Source: Coriobacteriaceae bacterium | GTDB lineage: Bacteria > Actinomycetota > Coriobacteriia > Coriobacteriales > QAMH01 | Assembly (NCBI GenBank): GCA_025992705.1 | Contig: DAJPGJ010000001.1 | Coordinates: forward strand, 1,488,001 to 1,552,000 | Reading direction: 5' to 3' | DNA: 64,000 bases | Program-made: the position numbers and the translations under genes | Shown here: one piece after another, positions 57,922 to 64,000 of the stretch | Layout: each line of letters opens with the position of its first letter | Numbering within the stretch: the first letter of the stretch is position 1 | Notes under the pieces: generated by a model | The model's input: only the letters and a program-made list of their open reading frames with translations | Told to the model about the DNA's origin: nothing | The model's database searches: none

Positions 57922-59211
57922 ATGAAGGCGCACGGTAACATATATTTGGCAAAGGACTCGGTCATCGTCGGGTTCGCCCTGTTCGCGATGTTCTTCGGGG
58001 CAGGCAATCTCATCTTTCCGCCAACGCTCGGTCAGGAAAGCGGCGACCTGTGGGCATGGGGCTTCGTCGGCTTTCTGCTCGTCGATGCGGTGCTATCGTG
58101 CCTCGGCGTCTTCGTGATGAACGCGGTGGGTGGCCCACGCGATGCCTTCGACAAGGTGCTCGGCAAGGTAGGCGGTACCATCTTGGGCACAGCGGCAATC
58201 CTGTGCCTGTGCGTTGTCTTCGCCATGCCCCGCACGGCGGCGACGACCTTCGAGCTTTCGGTCGCCCCCTATCTCGGCAACGCGGCATCCGCATGGCTCG
58301 TCCCGTTTTCCATCGTCTTCTTCGCCATCGTCTATCTCCTCGCCTGTCGCAAATCGCGCGTCGTCGACATCATCGGCAAGTTCTTCACGCCCACCCTGGT
58401 GCTTGGTATTCTCGTGCTGATTGTCGTGGGAATCGTTCACCCGATCGGGCCTATCGAAGCTCCCCTCACGAGCACGGTGTTTCAAGAGGGCGTCCGGGCG
58501 GGATACCAGACGATGGACGTCCTGGGCGCAGCGGCATTCTCGATAATCATCCTCGACTCTGCCGTCGTGAAGAGCCATTCTAAGGAGCGCGACAGGCTGT
58601 CCCTGCTGGCACGCGCGAGCGTATGCGCCGTGGTCATGCTCGCCATCGTCTATGGTGGCCTGACGTACCTGGGCGCCACGTCGCTGACGCTCGGGAGCAA
58701 CATGTCGCAGGCCGATTTGCTCGTGGCAGTCGTGAATGCGCTGCTCGGCGACACGGGTATGGTTCTCCTCAGCGTCGTCGTGTTGCTGGCATGCGTGACG
58801 ACCGCTGTCGCACTCGTGAGCTCGGCCGCGGACTTCTTCTGCGTGCTCTTCAAGGACAAGGTCTCCTACAACGTCTTGCTCCTCATCGACTGCATTATCG
58901 GCGTCCTCATCTGCGATATCGGACTCGACAACATCATCCAGCTTGCCGACCCGGTGCTGGGCATCGTCTACCCGCCGTTCATCGCCGTGGTCGTGCTACT
59001 GCTCTTCCACAAGCACATCGCCTGCCGCCATGTCTATCAAGGTGCGGCTATCGGTGCGTTTCTAGCGGGCGTGGCCCTCGAGCTGTACGGCACGGGCGCG
59101 CTCGTCGTGGTGCCTCTCGACTGGCTACCGCTCTACTCGATGGGGCTCGGATGGATCGCGTTTGCCATCGTAGGGGGAGCCATCGGATGGGTGATGGGCA
59201 AACGCGCGTGA
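57922..59211 (+). CDS. brnQ: Branched-chain amino acid:cation symporter
   Basis: A 429-residue LIVCS-family carrier of about 12 helices. Starts LAKDSVIVGFALFAMFFGAGNLIFPPTLG, the family signature; the middle has AFSIIILDSAVV. Imports leucine, isoleucine or valine with Na+ or H+. The ATG at 57922 follows a TACAAT box; the open frame further upstream lies over the end of the AlkD fusion. Confidence 0.92.
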   Translation: MKAHGNIYLAKDSVIVGFALFAMFFGAGNLIFPPTLGQESGDLWAWGFVGFLLVDAVLSCLGVFVMNAVGGPRDAFDKVLGKVGGTILGTAAILCLCVVFAMPRTAATTFELSVAPYLGNAASAWLVPFSIVFFAIVYLLACRKSRVVDIIGKFFTPTLVLGILVLIVVGIVHPIGPIEAPLTSTVFQEGVRAGYQTMDVLGAAAFSIIILDSAVVKSHSKERDRLSLLARASVCAVVMLAIVYGGLTYLGATSLTLGSNMSQADLLVAVVNALLGDTGMVLLSVVVLLACVTTAVALVSSAADFFCVLFKDKVSYNVLLLIDCIIGVLICDIGLDNIIQLADPVLGIVYPPFIAVVVLLLFHKHIACRHVYQGAAIGAFLAGVALELYGTGALVVVPLDWLPLYSMGLGWIAFAIVGGAIGWVMGKRA

Positions 59212-59252
59212 CCTGACCCGTGGCTATTTGCGGCCTCCAGGCACCGTAAGGC

Positions 59253-60026
59253 CTATAGCCAGGAAGCGCCCGTCGCGTAATCGATGGTCACGCCCGGCTG
59301 CTCGTTGTAGCAGTAGACGTTGAGGCATATGCCGTCCCCCTCGTCCTCGAGCGACCACGCCTCGAGTTGGACACCGCGGGCCACGAGCTCGTCTCCCTGG
59401 AAGATGGGCGTTGCCCGGAAGAGCACATGATAGCCGGTCAAGTCGATGAAGTTGCGCACGGCATCCTCGAAGGGACGCATGTTCGACTGGTTCATGTATT
59501 GCGTGCCCGTGATGAGATTGTTGGGATTGGCCTCCTCGGCCGTGAGCTCGCGTGCGATCAAATGGCTGCGGTTGTACAGGGCCTCGCCGGGAATGAAGTC
59601 GTAACGTGCCTGCTCCCAACCGCTCGGATGAATCTTGCTGATGTTCTGACGTTTGGTCCCTGGTTCCGGGATGGTCTCGACGCCGACGAGCGCCATAGCC
59701 GCCCCGCATCTGCCGAGGCTATCGAGCGGCGCATACGATTCGTAGCCGTACGGAAGAGCCTTGTCGGCATCGGTGAACGTGGGCTTGCCGCCGTTGAGCT
59801 CGACATAGCCCTTGCCGTCGTTGGGAGGAATCGAGCCGAGGTCAAAGACGGGGCTGGTCGCAGCCCCGCTGGCAGGAGCGTCCGCAGCGCGGTCTTGCGA
59901 CAAGATGTTCCCGAGAGGCAAGTCCTGCGTGCAACCGACCAAGAGGCTGAACGCAAGGACGAGAGTAAGCGCGAAAAGACAGCGTGGCCGGGAGATACGC
60001 TGGTATTTCGTGATACGAGTCCTCAT
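59253..60026 (-). CDS. Secreted DNA/RNA non-specific endonuclease, lipoprotein
   Basis: A 257-residue nuclease of the His-Me finger (NUC/EndA) class. Lipobox ending C32 (FSLLVGC). Core motif NRSHLIARELTAEEANPNNLITGTQYMNQ, where the family usually has D-R-G-H; the catalytic H and metal-binding N are present. Surface nuclease for DNA degradation or uptake. TAGAAT six bases before the ATG at 60026 suggests a leaderless start; a GTG at 60032 is the alternative. Confidence 0.85.
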   Translation of the reverse strand: MRTRITKYQRISRPRCLFALTLVLAFSLLVGCTQDLPLGNILSQDRAADAPASGAATSPVFDLGSIPPNDGKGYVELNGGKPTFTDADKALPYGYESYAPLDSLGRCGAAMALVGVETIPEPGTKRQNISKIHPSGWEQARYDFIPGEALYNRSHLIARELTAEEANPNNLITGTQYMNQSNMRPFEDAVRNFIDLTGYHVLFRATPIFQGDELVARGVQLEAWSLEDEGDGICLNVYCYNEQPGVTIDYATGASWL

Positions 60027-60134
60027 GGGCACATTCTATATCACAGTCCCTCGCCACTTCTCATTCGCAGGTCAGACGGTCATAATTACCACGTGCGAAA
60101 CCACGTAAGCCGAGCATGAGAAAGCCAATAGACC

Positions 60135-61394
60135 GTGAGAAGAGCTCTATTCATCGTGATGACGATTGCCTTTGGCGCCTTTGCCGGTGCCTTCGTTTGG
60201 GCGTTCTTCTTCCTCATGAACGCGGGCATCCATCTGCTCTGGGGCGTCGTTCCCACCTCACTTGCGGCAGCCGGATTACCGGCCGTTCTCTACCCCATCG
60301 CCTTTTGCGCGCTCGGCGGCCTGTGCATCGGATTGTTCGCAAAGAAGTTTGGGCCCTACCCCGATGACATGAATACCGTGATGGCCCAGGTCAAGAGCGA
60401 GGGACGGTACGAGTACAAGCATCTGGGCGCATCGTTTTTCGGCGCGCTTCTTCCGCTGCTGTTTGGGGGCTCGATAGGTCCCGAGGCGGGTTTGACCGGC
60501 GTTATCGCCGGGCTTTGCACCTGGGTGGGCGACCGTCTGCGCTTCATGGGTGCCGAAATGCGCGAGCTCGCCGAAGCAGGCTGTGCCGCCGCGATATCGG
60601 CAATCTTCTCCACACCGCTCTTTGGTCTTGCCGTGCCCGTTTTCGGATCGGCCGATGAGTCCAACGGGGGCCGCCCGGTAAGCGAGATCAGACTCGATGT
60701 ATCCAAACCGGTCAAGGTCGTCGTCTACGTGCTGGCAGCCGCAGGGGCAATGGGGATGATGGCGCTGCTCGGATCCATCTTCGGACGCAGTGGTGGTCTC
60801 CCCCACTTCAGCGATATCGCGCTCGGTCCGCTCGAGCTGCTCTGGGCGCTACCTCTCATCGCCATCGGCGCAGTGGCGGGCTGGCTCTACTTCCCGTTCG
60901 GGGCACTCGCACGCAAGCTCTCCGCACTCATGGGAAACCACGTAATCGTGAAGCCCGCACTTGCCGGTCTCGTTCTCGGGGCGCTCGGTATCGCACTGCC
61001 TTTCGTGCTGTTCGCAGGCGAAGCCCAGACCGAGGAATTGTCCCTTACCTGGACGACGATAGGCGCGGGGCTCCTTATCGCAACGGGCTTCGTCAAGGTG
61101 TTCGCAACGCAGCTTTGCCTGAACATGGGCTGGCGTGGCGGCCATTTCTTCCCCATCATCTTCGCGGGCATCGCAATCGGGTACGGCATGGCAGCCCTCA
61201 CGGGCATCGACCCGGTGTTCGCACTCTGCGCCGTGACCGGAGCGCTCGTCGGCGCCGTCATGCGCCAGCCCATCATGACGATGGTGTTGCTGTTCCTGGT
61301 CTTCCCCATCGCCGGCGCGCCCGTGCTGCTCGTCGCGGCGGCCATCGGGTCAATCGTCCCCGTGCCGAGCGTCTGGATGACGGCACGGGAATAG
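60135..61394 (+). CDS. ClC-family chloride channel/transporter
   Basis: A 419-residue membrane protein with the anion-selectivity motifs GGSIGPEAGL (near residue 112) and GWRGGHFFPIIFAG (near residue 335). About 11 helices. The normal G-S-G-I-P motif at the first site is modified. Shorter than E. coli ClcA by about 50 residues. GTG start; no strong ribosome binding site. Function: Cl- or F- movement, not decided. Confidence 0.85.
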   Translation: MRRALFIVMTIAFGAFAGAFVWAFFFLMNAGIHLLWGVVPTSLAAAGLPAVLYPIAFCALGGLCIGLFAKKFGPYPDDMNTVMAQVKSEGRYEYKHLGASFFGALLPLLFGGSIGPEAGLTGVIAGLCTWVGDRLRFMGAEMRELAEAGCAAAISAIFSTPLFGLAVPVFGSADESNGGRPVSEIRLDVSKPVKVVVYVLAAAGAMGMMALLGSIFGRSGGLPHFSDIALGPLELLWALPLIAIGAVAGWLYFPFGALARKLSALMGNHVIVKPALAGLVLGALGIALPFVLFAGEAQTEELSLTWTTIGAGLLIATGFVKVFATQLCLNMGWRGGHFFPIIFAGIAIGYGMAALTGIDPVFALCAVTGALVGAVMRQPIMTMVLLFLVFPIAGAPVLLVAAAIGSIVPVPSVWMTARE

Positions 61395-61443
61395 ACCCGC
61401 GCAAAAGTCGCCCAAGTCTAGGGTTTCCCCGTCAGCAAGCACC

Positions 61444-62136
61444 CTACAGCTCGCGAACCTGGTAAAGGCGCGCGGCGATGAATGCGCTTGCGACGTACAA
61501 GATAGCCGCTACGACGCAGGCGCCCGCCGTGATAAGGCCCGTGTTCTCGCTCAGGAACGTGCGTATGGCCGTCAAATCGATCGCGCCGGACATGTTGCCG
61601 ATCGCGACACTCGCAAGCACAATCGTGACGACAACGAGGAGCGGCAAGAGGCGCGTTGCCTTGTTCATGCCAAAGCGCATCAGAAGCGGCAAGGTGAGCG
61701 AGGCGAGCACGATGATGAAGATGAAGCCGGCAAAACCGCAATCGAGAATTGCGATGAAGGCATCAGGATTCACGAGCTCCGTACCCATGCCGAGGCCGCC
61801 GCACACCTGGACGATTGCGAGAAAGACGAACGAGACGATCCAGGCCGCAAGCAGCGAGATGACCGCGATGATGAGCATGCTGATATAGCGCCCGTAGGCG
61901 ACCTGCCGCTTGGTGATAGGCAGCGTCAGACGGAAGCGTTCCCACCCGTTCATCTCGTCGTATGCGAAAATCGAGAAGAGATACATCATGGGCGTCATCG
62001 TTGCCATGGCAGCCGTGCCAACGATGGTCTCGTTTGTGCCCCATGCGAGAAATCCGCAGATAACGACAGACACGAGCAATAGCTGCACCGCAACGTTCTT
62101 GGAAGTGATGAGGTCGGAGAAAATCATGGCTTTCAT
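61444..62136 (-). CDS. ABC-2 type exporter permease
   Basis: A 230-residue protein of about six helices with the ABC2_membrane_5-like N-terminus (MKAMIFSDLITSKN) and FAYDEMNGWERFRLTLPITKRQVAYGRY, the motif that contacts the ATPase. The ATG overlaps the ATPase stop by four bases. It completes the GntR-ATPase-permease operon. Confidence 0.85.
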   Translation of the reverse strand: MKAMIFSDLITSKNVAVQLLLVSVVICGFLAWGTNETIVGTAAMATMTPMMYLFSIFAYDEMNGWERFRLTLPITKRQVAYGRYISMLIIAVISLLAAWIVSFVFLAIVQVCGGLGMGTELVNPDAFIAILDCGFAGFIFIIVLASLTLPLLMRFGMNKATRLLPLLVVVTIVLASVAIGNMSGAIDLTAIRTFLSENTGLITAGACVVAAILYVASAFIAARLYQVREL

Positions 62137-63017
62137 AGCTGCTCTCCTTTCAAGGTGAGCGTCATGTAATCATCGATGCTGGCACTGTCGAGCGCGATAT
62201 CGGAAAACGCCTTCGCAAAGGCGAAGCGGTCGGGTACGAGTACGTCGTACGTCATGCCGCTCTTGAACTTTCGCACGCGCCCATCATCGGCCCATGCGCT
62301 CTCCCCTATCAGCTCGAGGTCGCGCTCCCTGCAATGTGCGACACCGGCCACATCGCAGATTTCGTCCTTGGGAACGTCGAAGACGAGCTTGCCGCCGTCA
62401 ATGCATACGATTTCGTCGGCGATCTTCTCGAGATCGCTCGTGATATGCGTCGAGAGCAGGATGGCATGACCCTCCGCGGCCATGAATTCGCGCAGGACGT
62501 CGAGCACCTCGTCGCGGGCCATCGGGTCGAGGCCGGCGGTAGCCTCGTCGAGAATGAGTAGCTCCGGATCGTGCGAGAGCGCGAACGCCAGCATGAGTTT
62601 CATGCCCATGCCGCGCGACAGCTCCTTCACGTTTTTCTTGGAAGCAAGCCCGAAGCGCTCGCAGAGCGCGGCGAACCGATGCGCGTCCCAATTGCGGTAG
62701 GCGAAGCGGCCAAGCGTCTCCACATCCTTCACTTTCGATGTGTCGGGAAACGCGCAGGTATCCAAGACGACGCCGACGCGTTGCTTGAGCTCCCCTTCTG
62801 GCGCGGAGCCGCTCCCGACAGGGCAGCCAAGCACCCGCACGTCGCCCTCGTCGGGCCGCAGGATGCCGAGCAGCATCTTGATCGTGGTGGTCTTTCCAGC
62901 CCCGTTCGAGCCGATGAGGCCCACGACGGTACCGGCCTCAACGCGTATGTCTATGCCTTTAAGGTGGAAGTCGTCGTAGCGCTTCCCCAGGCCGTTTGCC
63001 TGTATCAATGCGTCCAT
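62133..63017 (-). CDS. ABC exporter ATP-binding protein
   Basis: A 294-residue ATPase with Walker A GSNGAGKTT, signature LSRGMGMK, Walker B LLILDEATAGLDP and switch LSTHI. The divergent signature (S-R-G-M) is frequent in YtrB/YxlF-type exporters. A 70-residue C-terminal domain follows. It starts 18 bases after the GntR gene; likely exporter of a peptide or drug. Confidence 0.9.
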   Translation of the reverse strand: MDALIQANGLGKRYDDFHLKGIDIRVEAGTVVGLIGSNGAGKTTTIKMLLGILRPDEGDVRVLGCPVGSGSAPEGELKQRVGVVLDTCAFPDTSKVKDVETLGRFAYRNWDAHRFAALCERFGLASKKNVKELSRGMGMKLMLAFALSHDPELLILDEATAGLDPMARDEVLDVLREFMAAEGHAILLSTHITSDLEKIADEIVCIDGGKLVFDVPKDEICDVAGVAHCRERDLELIGESAWADDGRVRKFKSGMTYDVLVPDRFAFAKAFSDIALDSASIDDYMTLTLKGEQL

Positions 63018-63035
63018 TCGTGTCTCCTTGCCGGG

Positions 63036-63407
63036 CTAGTCCTCAAGGAGCAGATCGAGCATCTCGTGCAAATCGCCAGACGTGAGCCCGAGCGGACGCG
63101 CATCCGCTATCGCACGTTCGAGCGACTCTTCCACATGCCGCACGCGCTCCTCGCGCAGCAAGTCCTGGTTACCGGCAGCGATGAACGTGCCCTTACCCTG
63201 GACCGTGACCACAAAACCGAGCTCCTCGAGATCGGCATAGGCCCGCTTGGTCGTGATCACGCTGACGCGCAAGTCGTTGGCTAGAGAACGTATGCTCGGA
63301 AGAAGCTCCCCCGGCGTAAGCTCTCCGGACAGAATCGCGTCCTTGATCTGCGCTTCTATCTGCTCGTAAATCGGAACCGAGCCCGAATTTGAAATGACTA
63401 TTTCCAA
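63036..63407 (-). CDS. GntR-family regulator (YtrA subfamily)
   Basis: A 123-residue regulator: a GntR winged helix (PIYEQIEAQIKDAILSGELTPGELLPSIRSLANDLRVSVITTKRAYADLEELG) followed by a short 45-residue dimerisation helix region, the YtrA layout. Members repress an ABC transporter operon they head, here the exporter downstream. Confidence 0.92.
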   Translation of the reverse strand: MEIVISNSGSVPIYEQIEAQIKDAILSGELTPGELLPSIRSLANDLRVSVITTKRAYADLEELGFVVTVQGKGTFIAAGNQDLLREERVRHVEESLERAIADARPLGLTSGDLHEMLDLLLED

Positions 63408-63497
63408 TGGTCCTCTTTTCCGGCAGCCCTGCAGCAGCTACCGTGTCGCCCCGCGAAGGCGTCCCCTCACGAGACGGTGTGCATATGCAATATAGAC

Positions 63498-63527
63498 AGT
63501 ATATACACACCTATACACAGCCGTCAA
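63498..63527 (-). promoter_or_regulatory. Promoter and likely operator of the GntR-ABC operon
   Basis: On the minus strand TTGACG (63522-63527), an 18-base spacer, then TATACT (63498-63503). The spacer holds two GTGTATA repeats; YtrA-type regulators bind such AT-rich repeats over the promoter. Confidence 0.6.
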
Positions 63528-63549
63528 GGGAGATAGGATAGAGGGATCA

Positions 63550-64000
63550 TCAGACAGACGGAGCGTGCAGCGACTCTACGAACTCCTCGATGAGTCCGTT
63601 GACCTCATCGGGAGCATCGGTGTTGGCGTTGTGCCCGGCACCCGCAATCCACTCGAGCGGCAGCCCCGTGCGTTTCGTCCATGCGCGGTTATAGCGCATG
63701 GCTGAGCCCGCCTTGTCCTTCTCGCCGCATATCAACAGCGCCGGGCAATCGATCACGTACGGACGGCTCGCCTCGATCGCCTCGGCCAGCGCGCGAAAGC
63801 CGTGCGCCGTCAAATCGACGTATTCTGGCTTCTCGTAGTCGTCCATCATCGTGCGCATGAGCTGCATGCCGTAACCAGACGTGGCGACCTGCGCACCAAA
63901 GCGCTTGAGTGCATTCCACGGAATGGAGGCATACATCGCGTGCGTGTGCTTGAGCAAGAAGAGCTCGACGGCCGTGATGTATTCGCGCTGAAGCGGCGCG
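63550..64000 (-). CDS. Alpha/beta hydrolase, C-terminal part
   Basis: At least 149 residues in frame to the right edge; the 5' end is outside the window. The cap helices and the end of an alpha/beta hydrolase are visible: PALLICGEKDKAGSAMRYN (acid residue region) and IAGAGHNANTDAPDEVN (catalytic histidine). The nucleophile is not in the window. Looks like a small-molecule esterase or epoxide-hydrolase-like protein. Confidence 0.78.
   Translation of the reverse strand, partial: APLQREYITAVELFLLKHTHAMYASIPWNALKRFGAQVATSGYGMQLMRTMMDDYEKPEYVDLTAHGFRALAEAIEASRPYVIDCPALLICGEKDKAGSAMRYNRAWTKRTGLPLEWIAGAGHNANTDAPDEVNGLIEEFVESLHAPSV

Overview
The window is GC-rich bacterial chromosome, densely coded on both strands. 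It carries two molybdenum/iron-sulfur reductase-type loci, the ribosome-independent (DXP-independent) PLP synthase pair pdxST, and many TAnnnT promoter boxes a few bases upstream of ATG (leaderless-type starts). Together these suggest an anaerobic actinobacterium of the Coriobacteriia, most likely Eggerthellaceae. That assignment is inference: there is no rRNA or other marker gene here. I see no prophage, integrase, transposase, CRISPR array, rRNA or tRNA.

Layout. 1-8.9 kb: a GNAT remnant, TfoX-N protein, PPOX flavoprotein, thpR, a six-copy motif array in front of a two-component/ABC (Bce/Mac-type) operon, ferrochelatase, an endonuclease IV homologue that has lost zinc ligands, an IphP-type phosphatase and a DUF488 protein. 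8.9-13.9 kb: a dmsABC operon with its TorD-type chaperone. 14.1-21.9 kb: a LysR regulator divergent from a second molybdoenzyme. This one has no Tat signal, so it is cytoplasmic. It is followed by its four-cluster ferredoxin subunit, a GntP-type permease and an NCS1-type permease. This is the best candidate in the window for an undescribed catabolic or respiratory system. 22-27.7 kb: an orphan FtsX-type permease, MocR/PdxR with pdxST, a small Cys-rich protein and an isochorismatase. 27.7-31.5 kb: pstSCAB, with a circularly permuted PstS. 31.5-35.3 kb: a MarR-controlled operon (amino-acid-type binding protein, permease, ATP-grasp ligase, PPOX-ferredoxin fusion) with two genes frameshifted.

35.4-41.3 kb: two CmpB-family membrane proteins, a LytTR/DUF3021 pair, an ABC exporter and a toxin-antitoxin-like pair. 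41.5-52.5 kb: 3-hydroxyacyl-CoA dehydrogenase, an AAA/DUF4143 ATPase with a 33-bp-spaced repeat array, LysR, an RHH protein, a FIST protein, purF, a TIM-barrel protein, an AgcS alanine/Na+ symporter and small hypotheticals. 52.6-57.9 kb: a DJ-1/PfpI protein, a patch of AT-richer orphan genes with a C10G8 tract, GNAT, YxeA, a secreted esterase and a GIY-YIG/AlkD fusion ending at an amber codon. 57.9-64 kb: brnQ, a secreted nuclease, a ClC channel, a GntR-controlled ABC-2 exporter and a partial alpha/beta hydrolase.

Several short repeat families are scattered between genes: REP-like hairpins built on GACA...TGTC arms, a TGCCAAGG...TGACC motif, and an ATTTCTCGACTCCGCTC / GAAATGACA element. One hairpin pair lies in frame inside the MocR regulator gene.
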